Assembly (NCBI GenBank): GCA_012295275.1
Contig: CM022672.1
Coordinates: 12,552,995 to 12,616,994 of the forward strand
Length of the DNA stretch: 64,000 nt
Direction of reading: 5' to 3'
DNA from: Chrysomallon squamiferum
Lineage: Eukaryota; Mollusca; Gastropoda; Neomphalida; Peltospiridae
A model generated the notes under the pieces. The model searched no databases. It saw only the letters and a program-made list of their open reading frames with translations, and was not told the origin of the DNA. The translations under genes were made by a program, and so were the position numbers. Shown here piece after piece: positions 42,166 to 54,900 of the stretch; within the stretch, counting starts at the first letter, position 1, and the number at the start of each line of letters is the position of its first letter.

Positions 42166-44473
42166 AACATATTGAAAAGCAATACAGATACACTGACCTA
42201 CTACTAACCAATGTAATTAAAAGGTGAATAATAATTTAGCATGCATGCTGCTGTTCATGTTGTGGTTCATTATTAATGTTCACTTCAATGAGAAAGCCGC
42301 ATGTGTTTATTAGGAAAGTGAAATCTGCTGGATGATTAAAATCAGTAATTGTTCTTCATTAAATTAATTAATTCACACTGTGCCCATGTAATGCCAAGAA
42401 AAACAACGTGAAAACAAGAAGTATGTCATTTGAAGCATGTACAGTCATATTGATTGTAAATTATTAATATGACGGTAATTATTTTTGGTGAGGCACGTCA
42501 GTTTGGATTACTGATTGATAATGGCTTTGAAATTAATACAAAGATGTTAGTTTATAATATAATATCATGTCATAGTTTATTTAATAACGTAAAGTAAAAT
42601 AAAATAAAAGTATAGAATGAAAAAAGTATGAAAATAAAGGAATAAAACAAAAAAAAACCCACCAAAACAACAATAATAATATAATAAATAAACAAATAAA
42701 ATAAACAGCTCTTGAAAACCACCACCACCACAGCAACAATGACATATTAATTTTGTAAATATGATGTATTTATATCTTTATGATTTTATGAATTTTTGTA
42801 CGAAAAAAGAAAGAAAAGTATTGTAACACTATTCCTTCATAATATTATGTCATAACTAATTAAAAACAAAATGTATAATAAATAATAAAATAAAATTTAA
42901 AAAAAAAAAAAAAAAAAATCTCACCAAAAACAATACCAACAGCAAAGTATTAATTTTGTAAAAATGGTTTATTGATATTTTTTATAGTTTTTTAAGATTA
43001 TTATATAAAAACATTATATCCATATGTAAATGTGCAATGACATAAGGGAAACAAAATGAAACTAATAAGCTTATCATTCAGATGGCTTAACTCTGCTGAT
43101 AATTGTCTGTGACACTGCTAAATCACGGGCATAACTATAATACCCGTATATAATTTCTTTTTATGTTTTAAACCTAATACGTAATTCTCTCTATTTGTTT
43201 ATTTCAGTCGATTTATTCAGAACTGAATTTAATTTATGTTAAAGTAAAGTTGTATTTAAACCTGATTATTAAATGCATTTCAAAACATACACAAACTTTA
43301 TAAATAATGTAGGAAAATGTACTCCCTTATATATTTGTTGTCTTAAAGAAAACAAAATGTATGTATGCATGTATGTGTGTATATGTATGCACATATATAT
43401 GTATGTTTGTATGTATGTATGTATATGTGTGTGTGTGTATGTGTGTATGTATGGTGTACATATATTTATGTAGGTATGTATATTTGTGTTTTTACACGTT
43501 TATATTTAATTTATTATGTTAATGAATCAAATTTATGAAAAGATTATTATTATTATTTTTTTTTTATAAAGAACAATTGTTCTTTTTAAATTATAAAAAT
43601 ATTATGATGATTAATTTTGAAAATAATGTGTTTGTTGTTACAGTGCTGGTTGTGATGGGGAAATGGTTGATCAAGATATGGATATTATCATTAACATGGA
43701 AAAAGATTTACAAGAAGAAAAAGACACGGTTTGAATAAGACAATAATAGAAGAAACAATAGAAGCCATAATCATATTAATAATAGTATAGTTGAAATGGT
43801 AGTAGAAACAGATGTAGTAAAAGTAATAGTATTAGCATTAGTAGATGGTAGCAGTAGTAGTAGTAATAGCAGTAGTAAAAAAGAAAAAAAAAAAAATTTC
43901 ATCACAATAAAAACAAAAATCCAAACTTCAACATAAAATTTTTGTAGACTGTAAGTAATTGTTGTGTGTCGTTTTAGCTGATGCTGGCGACATTGGAAAG
44001 TTTGCTGCAAAAACAAGTTGAGAAGAATAGCATCAGTGATAATTTCTACCTGATGTTTATGAAAAAGGTCAAAGAAGATGTAAAAGATTTGAGAAATATT
44101 GTGGAGAGGGAGAAAGAAGAAGCTGAAGAGGTTTTAATTTCATTTCATTCTTTATTTTTTCATCTTAATTGTGAAATATTTGTGTTTATGAATTATTAAT
44201 ATTTATTTATAATAAATATTTTTGAATTCAAATAATTACACACGTTTTGTCTTAAGGATATTTTTTGTTTTATTTTGTGAAAATAAAAATAATAAGAAAA
44301 ATAAATAAATGGTCAGTGTAAAGTTTTTAGTTTTGAAGATTAAAGTGTATCTATGGTGGTATTAACAATCAAACCCAGTATGTTGTCTGTACTTCTAAAT
44401 AATTGTTTTATTTGAATTTGGAGACTATAAATAAAAGTGTAATAATAAAAATAACAATAACAATAACAATAAC

Positions 44474-44512
<39 letters not shown>

Positions 44513-47500
44513 TTACAATCTAACCTTTACTAATAATAAACAGGTTTTGTAGAAGCAACGATGACATTTTCCATTTTTGATCGTTTTAAAAAAAAATAAA
44601 GCAAAATAAAACCCTGAGAAAATTGTAGTAGTCACATAATGTGTTATAGTAAAGATATTTCTGACCTAATTATAAAGATTAATATTTTAAACTTAACACA
44701 CAGATAATTAAGATTTATCATTTTAGAAACTGAGAAATGATCCTAAGTTAATGAAGGATCCTGAGAAACTTGAAAGTGAATTACAGAAGTTGCAAACTGA
44801 GGGAAACAACAAACTGGTAATACTTTTATTTATTTATTCTGTAGACAGGTAAGAAAGATATGGAAAAGAAATGAATTCTAAGCAGTGTAACATAGTTTTA
44901 ATATCTTAATTTGTTTTCTTTCAGTTTGTTATTATTTCCTAAAGATGGATGTTATATTCTTTTCTTATTTTTAAATATTTATGAATTAATATTAATCAAA
45001 TTTAAAAAAACAAAAATTATTTTTAAAGATATGGATTAAAATTCTTTTAAAACAATTAACAATTTTAATCTTAAAATTGCACCTGGTTGTTTTTTTTCCT
45101 TTAGAAAAAAAAAAGAGAAATATGTTTTTAATTTAAGATTTTATGGTATTACACATTTATATGTTGTTTTTAACTAAACAGATGATGAAAAAATAAAAAA
45201 AGATATCACATACTGATAAATCAGATACTCTTTTTTTATTAGCAACAAGGGATCTTTTATATATTTATATATATAAACACACACATATAAACTCTTTCAC
45301 ATACACATAGATACATTTAAATGTATTTTTAAAAAATAATTTCAGGCCAAACTGCAGCGAGAACAGAGAGAGAAGATAAGACAGGATTTAATAAGAACAT
45401 CTGGAATGACTGAGGCAGAGGTGATCACTATTTAAACAATTTCTGTTTGAGACATGTTAGTTTAACAGTGAAAATATTCAACAATGTTTAAACAACTCAG
45501 ATTTAATTTCTTCACCTTGTCATATAATATGAAATATATTAGTTAATAATTCAAAATGTTTAACTGTATTTAAACAAATAACACCGATTTTATTGTTGTT
45601 TGTATTTGAGATGTGTTTGTTTATAGTTCAAAATATTCAGCTGTATTTAAATAAATGTCCTACAGCCTTGCGCTGTCACAATACACTTAGATCTGAAAAA
45701 ATGTAATTTTTATGAAAACGGAATCATTTGAAACTTCCTTTAAAGCAATCTTTCTTTAAAGCAGTCTTAAAGACAATAATTTATAAGGAAGAAAGAACTA
45801 TTTTTTGTTTTTAATTGTACTTATAATAATACATTGAGAATATATTATAGTATAACTTATTTTGAATGATATATGTAATGTGGATGAAGGTAAATTAAAC
45901 AGACTGTTTTCAATTTCCTAGGCTCAAGCATTAATAGACAAGTTGGTGAAAAATATGGCTCTTCTAGAGGAAAAACTTGGTTTGGAACAAGCTCGTCGAA
46001 GAAGAGTGAGTTTATAAGATATTAATAAATGTTAAACCTATAATGTTACATAAAATAAAGATAAATATTTGAAATACAGAACTTAAACCTGTATTTTTTT
46101 CAAACATGGAAAAACTATTTTATTTAGTTATGCACTTAATGTTTTTTAATTCTGTTGTTATGCATAATATGTAATAATAAAAAGAACCAGACAGTTAAGG
46201 AAATGAAACTGCTCTGTCTTGCAGCAAGATTTCTTTTTTGTGCACCTTCCCATAAACAAGAAAAAATTATTGTATGGAATTTATTGTATTAAATACGTCA
46301 ATAATGTTAATGTTTTACTATATCTTCAAATTATATACTGCTAGATGCTTGAACATTTTATAAAAACCAAATAAAATAAAACAAACAATCAATCAAACAA
46401 AAAACAAAATAACAAACAACAAACAACAACAAAAAAGCCTTCATTTTTTTTTATAAACAAATACGAAATATTTAGGTGAAATTTTTACATCATTAAAATG
46501 CAAGTTTTAACTTCATTTTATCGTATTATAAAGTTGCTGTATTAGAGTAAATAAAAGTAAATAAATTATTGATTATAGATTTGTGTTTGATGTTTATTTG
46601 TTCACTGAATAAAGATGTCATCTAATTTCAATAGAATCTTGAAGAGAGATTGGCTCGAAGACGTCAAGTGGTTGAGTACAAGAAGCTGATGGAAGATTCA
46701 GAAAATGGTGAGGTGAACAACAGGGTTGCTGTAATGGATGAACTGCTTGATAAACAAGTGGGTGATGGCAAGATAACAGAAAAAAACAAAGAGGAAATAC
46801 TCCACAAATACATAGCTCACTTGAAACATCATAAGAAGAGTGTCAATGACAGTGAGTGGATAGTTAAATACACTGATAATTGTACCATTCATATTTACAA
46901 AATAGAAAAGGAAAAACCCATAAATACTATATCTTGAAGAGATTAGTGACTTTTTAAACATAGGGAAAAACAATTAAAAAATTGTTTATAACGATAAATA
47001 ATATTAATTATTTGGGATTAGGCTATCTTCAGAACTAGAAAAGATACCAGTTGTCTTCAAAGATCTCTGATTTGTATACAAATTTAAACAGATTTGTTAT
47101 TGCTGAAATATAAAACAGTATGTTATTGAATATCATGGTATTACCATAACTATAACCGTTTTATAATGTTAATGCAATAATTTAAATCTTTATAGGTAAG
47201 TTAATACATATGTGTCTAAGATGATGCTTCTTTGAACACTGATTTTATTTTCTATATGTTAATTTTGTTTTATATATTCCTGATCTACTAGTGTGTTTTT
47301 GTTACAGATTATAGTAAGGAAAAAGAGACTGTACAGGAGAAACTGCGACTGAAGAGATTAAAACACATGCAAAAGCTGTTAGATAAACAGGCCAAGGAAA
47401 GAGCTCTGCATGTCCAGAAAACCTCTCAAAGCACAAACACTGCTGAGTATATAAAGGTATGTACACAAGAGGTATCATCAGTTACAGTTTAAATAAATTA

Positions 47501-50500
47501 AAGTGGATCTTTCATATACATACTTTGTGTTTTTACCAGTTTTTGCTGATACCAGTAATGTAATAAATTTGTAAGAAAGACTGCAGCCCGATATAATTAT
47601 TCTTTTTTATTATTGTGACAGATTTACTTAATAGACTGAGTAAATCAATGAAGAAAAAAATATATAAATAAAACAGGATAAAAAAAAAAAAAAAAAAAAA
47701 AAAAAATAAAATAATTCTCTCATGACTTTTCTACATAATAATTATAATCATTTAATGTCTGTCACCATGCATTCTTATCAACTTGTATCATACTTTGTTA
47801 CCAGCAAAGGTTAATGATTAACTCTATTTAAATGTCTGTTAAGAATACAAAATATTTTAGACTCTTTACACATTGTTAAAAGGTGTTTTTTCCCTAATAT
47901 TAATCAGTTTAGTTTCAGCCTTATTGAGGCAAATAATAGTCTGCTATTCTAGATATAATTATGTATATTAGATTATTTGTACAGTCATTACTAAAGCATA
48001 CAGTGAAAAAATACCCCAGAATGTTGTTTTGTTTTAGGAATACCATGAACTGTTAGTACGTCAACACAAAGAACTGGAAGAAGCTAGTACAGATCTTGAT
48101 CAAGCAGAAGTCCAGGAGCTTGATAGGTTAATGAAGGTAAACTTTAGAAGTCCATGAACTTAACTAGTTAATGAAGGTAAGCTCTAGAAGTCAAAGAGCT
48201 TGATAGATTACTAAAGTAAGTGTTAAGGTTAATAATGGTGACACTTCAATGTCCTTGATCTTGGTAGGTTAATGGAGGTAAGCTTTAGAAGTACTGGAAT
48301 CAATACATTAATGGAGGTAAGCTTTAAAAGTCCAGGAATGGATAGATTGAAGTCCATGATCTTAGTGAAGATAATTTTTAGAAGTCTCTGAGCATAGAAG
48401 GTTATGAAGGTTAGCTTCAGAGCTTGGTAACTGTTGAACAAGTCTATGATCATGAAATGCTAATGAAAGATAGCTATAAATTTCATTGGCAGTTCAATGA
48501 TGGATCTTGCAGAGCTGGATAGGAATATTTATTGTAGATGAATTAAAATGAATATTTTTATAATAATTTAAAACAGAAACATCAAAAGTTTGCATTGCAA
48601 CTTTCAGGAAGAACAGCAGAAGCTGAAGTCAGGTCTAGATGAAGAGGACAAACTGTTTGTTCCCGTCATCCAGTCAGAGACTAACATGAACGAGAGAGAA
48701 ATAGAGCGCATTATGGCTCTTCATCACAAACACTTGCAGGCACACGATGGTAAATTTACACGTTTGGACAAGGGTTTAATAAATGGGAAGCACCACTATA
48801 GTGGTGGAATACACAGTAAAAGAATAAATGTTCGATAATAAGCATTGAAGACACCTGAGTTCCAGTTCAAAAATCATAATGTAGTTTGTACATTTTTCCA
48901 AATTTCTTTTCTTGTTTTAATTGATTATATACATCAATGATAATTCAGTTCTTTTGAACATCTTTTTAGTTCTTTTCAATCTTGTACATCTTTTTAGTTA
49001 CATCTTTTGTCATATATTCTTGATATTTTCTTTGTTTCTTTTTCTTAATGCAATTTTTTACTTTCATTACTTAAGTACTAGTGGTTACTGTAAACAGATT
49101 GCTAAACATTTCTTTGTATTTATTAAATAAATAATTAAAAAAAACAAAAAGAATTTATGTTGCAGCAAGTAAAGATGCAGAAAAACAGGTTATGTTAAAC
49201 AAACTGCAAAACAGATTGAAGCAGCGATTACAGGTATGTTTATTTGACTCTTTTTATAATGTTTGTTAATACCAATCAACATTCTTTTTATTATTATAAT
49301 TATTGTTTTTTATTGTGCAGTTACTATTTCTGATGACCTGTAATACCAATGTCAGAAGTATATGTGAACAGTAGATTTCTGGCAATAAATATAAAGAAGG
49401 GGGAAAAAGCAGAAAGAAAAAAGATATTAATTATACACAGAAGAGTTTATAAGATTTTAGGTTTCCCTGTTTACCATTCACATTATTTTAGAACTCTTCA
49501 TACATGAAAATAATGTTTTGATATAATAATATGTGCATTATAAAACTTATACTAATAACAAATAACTTGGTGATTTTTAAATATTTAAAAAGCACAACCT
49601 TTTGTGTGACACAATAAACAATATTCACAACCAGCACTTATATAACTGCTCTAATTATTTGTTACTTTTTTTATTTGTTTTTATTTTTTATTTTTTGGAT
49701 TTATTATGTTCGCTATTGTTACCGTCATTGTAATAAATTAATAAATAAAAATGAAATAAATAAAACCTAATAAATGAAATAAAATAACAAATAAAGAAAT
49801 GAATGAATGAACAAACAAACAAACAAACAAACAAACAAACAAACAAATAAAAAATCCCATACTAATATTGTAGGCACTGGAAAGTAAGGAACAACAGGAT
49901 ACTGTGGAAATGGAGACATTGATTGAACAGCAGACGTCAGTTTTGAGCAAAGTTCTTGAATCCAATCTGGAATTAACAGATGAGTAAGAATGAACTTTTT
50001 CTCATTATCAAAAATTATAACTGCTTAGAAAACTGATTTTCAACCTAGTTGGTAGCATCCCTTACTTGAAATGGCCGTACTTTTTCAAAATCATGATTGT
50101 TTTTGATATTTGAACTAGTTTTAAAAGCAATTTAGGTTTTACGTCAATAAAAGTACTGTTTGGAGTTCTTGAGTCTGATTTCACAGAGCAGAATTTATTT
50201 TTTATTTTTTATTATTCAGAGCTAAGAACAAGGTTTTACAGGAACACCAGCAGAATATGCAAGCTTTAGCCAACCAGCTGCAGTGTAGCAAACTGCGGCA
50301 GCAGAAAAGGTTAGTTTTATTGTTGATAAAGAACACAGAGCTGACTGCTGTTTGTTTGTTTTTTTATTTTTGAAACAAAACATTGTAGATTTATTCATTT
50401 ATAATAATACATTGTTGTTTTGTTTTAGAATCTTACTTAATTTTCAAAGGAAAATATAAAAATTATTTTATGCCATATAACATGGTTGATACATGTTACT

Positions 50501-51845
50501 AACATAGACTTTTTCAATTCTTGCTAATGCATTCACTTATAATTTTAATTTAGTTTGAATGCATAGACATGATGATCTTTCAACATTTAAATTTAACATA
50601 CAGTGCATGCAGATATATTTGTCAACATATGCTCTGAAAATAGGATAGCAATCCTAAAAATACAAAATATTGAATACATCAAAATGGTAAAGCCAGGATT
50701 TTATATTATTATTAAAAATGAGATCATAATTACAAAAACTGTGATATAAAATACTGCATGTTTAATGTACATGTTTAATATTTGAACTTGTTCACAAATA
50801 CAATAATTGTAATATAACATACCTTATGTAATAAGTATATTTTAGTCAGGATTACAGACTCTAATTGCTAATTATAAATCCCCAGTTTAGAAATCAAACT
50901 GAACCAACGACGAGCAAGACTGGAAGAACTGCACAAGAAACAAGATGAAATCAAGTTAAACAAGTTGACAGCAAACAAGAAAGAACAGGAGAAGTTGGAG
51001 CAGCAGCTGGTTGGTTTTATACAAGTTATTTTTTTCTATTAGTATTTGTTTTATACAAGTTATATTTTTCTATTAGTATTTGTTTTATACAAGTTATATT
51101 TTTCTATTAGTATTTGTTTTATACAAGTTATATTTTTCTATTAGTATTTGTTTTATACAAGTTATTTTTTTCTATTAGTATTTGTTTTATACAAGTTATA
51201 TTTTTCTATTAGTATTTGTTTTATACAAGTTATTTTTTTCTATTAGTATTTGTTTTATACAAGTTATTCTGTTTTAGTACAGGTTTGTTTTATATTAATA
51301 CTCATTTGTTTTATACAAGATATCTTTCTTGTATCAGTACTGGTCTATTTTATCCTAGTTACTTTTTTTTTATATTACTACTTGGGTTTTTAATTTTTTT
51401 ATACTATTTTTTTTTTTTTAATATTAGTTTGTTTTGTTCCAGTTATTTCTTTTTTTTACTAATATTGTTGATTTTACTAGAGTTACTTTTTTCTGTACTG
51501 CATAAAAGTTAGGATACTTTGTTCATAAATACAGGATGTTAATAAAATAAAATAAAATAACTACTAACTGTGAATATAGAAAAATGAAACCTTCATTTTC
51601 GCCACAAATAAAGTTTAAATATTATTTACACAATGTCTGATTTCCACATACACAAACCTCTAACAAGTAAACAGATAACCATAATTTTATGCTAAAATGA
51701 ATGCACTAAAATCTTTTTACATTATTGTCACTAGTATTTCTATCCTGTCTTTCTAGAGTATAACACAGCAACATGTATAAAATAAAATTCCGAAGAAATT
51801 TCAGATTTTCAAATATCTCAATATCCATATCTGTATCTATATCTA

Positions 51846-51880
<35 letters not shown>

Positions 51881-51897
51881 TTCTGTCTATCTATCTA

Positions 51898-51929
<32 letters not shown>

Positions 51930-54900
51930 AATGAATATATGTATATATCACTTCTTTATAAGTGTGTATATATACTTCTTGTTTGTAAGTGTATGTACTG
52001 CATATACTTTGTATTTGTCTGAGTATGTAAAATGTTTTTGCTGTGTAATCTAGGAAGCACAGATCAAGGCTGAGGAAGAGAAGCTGGAGCTGGCGAGACA
52101 GGCAGCTGTGAAGGAACACAGGAGACTGTTAGCTCTAGAGATTGAAGAGGCGCTCAAACTGCAAGATGCAGAAATAGGCAGACTGATTGGACGTCTTCAG
52201 GTAAATCTTATTACACTGATGAATAAATGCTGTGTTTAGTATTGTTCCAATGAAAAATAAATAAGTAATAAATGAAATAATATAAAATGGATAAATGATA
52301 AATAAATAGAATAGAATAAATCAATAAATACATAAATACATAAATAAATAAATAGAATAAATACATAAATACATAAATAAATAAATAAATATTTGTTAAA
52401 TAAATAAATAGAATGGATAGAATACAATGGAATAAATAAGTATATAAATAAATAACTAATAAAAATCATAAGTAAGGAACAAAATATATATGAAACATCA
52501 AACAAATATGTAAAAGTTGTATTACACAGATGAATAAGAAACAAAGTAATAACAAAAGTAAATGAAGTAATCACAAAAATCATAAATAAATAATTTAAAC
52601 AATAATAAATAAATGAATAAATAAATACAAAACAAACTAGAAGTATATAAAACAAGAAATAAAAACATGTTATTTTTATTGTTTGTTTTAGGTTGGTCAA
52701 GCAAGAAGAAAGGCTTTATTACAGAAACAAGACAAAACACTCAAAGAACTCCAGGTAAACATTCTAAAATTATGTAATAGAACGTACAGGTATATTCTGT
52801 ATTACAAAATGATATAACATGTATATTCTGTCATATAAAATTATAAAACAATGTGTATACAGTCAAAGAGATTTAAAAAAAATATTCATCAACAATAAAT
52901 AAACATTTGCTGGAAAGATAACTCAGTATATTCATACATAAATAAACTTGCATATTTATTAAATAAATGACAGTAAATTTTAATATGCTCTATACGTAAA
53001 ATACAATAAATGTAGGGGAAAATAAATATTAATATATAATTTTGTTTAAATGCTACTTGAATTGATTTACATCTGCAGGAACAGTTGGAAAAGAAAATGA
53101 CAGGGGATGTGAACCTGCCCAAAAGCTACACTGACCAGCTAATCCAGCAGCACTACAACCAAGTGAGTAACCTGAATGAACAGATTCAGAACAACCGAGA
53201 ACGTCAGGAAAGAATACTTGCTGAAAAAATACAAGCAAAGAAGTACAAGAAGGAGAGGTATGATTTTTTAGTTTTGTGGTTTGCTTGGTAATAAATAAAT
53301 ATTTTACTGATAATTAGAAAAAAATTATGTTCAGGCCAGTTTTCATTGCTGTAGTTGGCTTTAATTTTGATCATAATTTAGTTTTTTGTTTTTGAAAAAC
53401 AAACAACAATCCCAGAATGAAAATAATAATAAAAAAAAGAAAACATTCCTGTGTAAAAATTAAATAAAAAAAAAAATAAATAAAAAAATTACCAGTAATA
53501 AGAGTAATTATATTAAGGTTAGTAATGATTATTTCTTACACTGCACAAAATATATTTCTTGTTTTGTTTTTTTAAATAAAGTTAATATCATTGTTAGAAT
53601 TACATAATTATCTGTTGTTATATTTCATATAAAATTTTACTTCTATTCATAAGCTTTATATATTTATTTATTTATTTTTTTATTTAATTATTTCATTTGT
53701 TAATGTAAGAACAACAACAATAACAAAAAAGTACTTAATGACTCAGTCTGTAGTAACTTCACTATTTTAGTATTATTTCTTCTTCTTCTGATCAGTTGCT
53801 ATCTCTTCTTAAATATCTGCTCACTAAAGATTTAAGAAATTGGCAGTAAAGTTTATGAGTTGTGTCTGTTTCAGGGAAATTGAAAATGTTATTCAGGAAG
53901 AAGTGGAACAAGAATATCAAAGTCAAATACAGAGAGGAGCAGGGTAATATTTTACAAATCATTATACTGAAAAATGTATTTCAAAACCTTTTTTCATACT
54001 CACATGTTGTTGTTTTATTTGTTTTAGAACACTAAATACAAAGCATGGCAAGAAAATGACTTACGAAAATGTTCATAAGTTGTTTTGCTTTCTCCTAAAA
54101 ATAATTATAAACAAATCTTACAGGACATCAACTTTATAATTATTTTATTTCATTTTGTTTTATTTTATTTAACATTTCTGATTATGATAAAAAGGGAAGA
54201 ACATTTTTAATCTCATGCATCCTCATGACTTGTTAACATAGTTTATTGTTAGCAAAGATTAGTCACCAAAATTACAAATAAAAACAATGATCTGGTTGTT
54301 GTAATGTATGTTTCCACTGAGTGTTTACACTGATATTATTTATAACAATATGGCCAGTAAGCTGAAGATGTTATTTCAATATGGCAGTTACTTGTTTCAA
54401 AACAAACACATATGTTACTTGTTTCAGTGTGGCCCATCAAACACTTATGTTACTTGTTTCAGTGTGGCCAGTCAGGTGTTGATGCGCAGTCTGATGGAGC
54501 AGAGACACAGGAAGGCGATGATGGATCTGGAGAAGGAGATGAAGATGGAGATGGAGAAATGTAGAGAGGAACTCAACACACAGCTTGAGATTGATCTACA
54601 GAATGCACTGGAGGTGTGTGTATAACGCATTCTGTGTTTTTTAACAGTGATTTAAAAAAATGATAAGTAACATGCTTTTATCTGAAGAAAGTTAGACCTG
54701 AATAAGATGTGTAAAAGATGCATACAGCGCTTACATGTGACTGTTTCCTTTTCCAGTCAACAAATGACATGACTCAAGTAAAATAAAGACAGAATATGTG
54801 CAGTTGATCTGGTTGTTTGTGTTTATTTGAAAATTTTATCAAAGTTTTGTATGTGTATATATATAAAGTAATATATAAAATTGTATAAATATATATATTT

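Larger units (their letters stand above)
40290..43643. other. EVC intron 3, the longest intron of the gene (3.35 kb)
   Basis: No exon can be supported. It contains AAAT units at 41404-41420, a CA tract near 41485, a very long TC run (42073-42160), a poly(A) tract at 42899-42917, and a GTAT/TATG array at about 43360-43470. The donor is AG/GTTTGT. Confidence 0.7.

Noticed and set aside
41858-42211. A 117-codon minus-strand frame with an Arg-Glu repeat
   Set aside because: It is a translated TC/GA microsatellite.
51010-51300. A CRISPR-like array
   Set aside because: A head-to-tail 34-bp minisatellite with no spacers.
52236-52700. A 154-codon minus-strand frame rich in Tyr, Phe and Leu
   Set aside because: It spans a degenerate AAAT array and overlaps an EVC exon edge in antisense.
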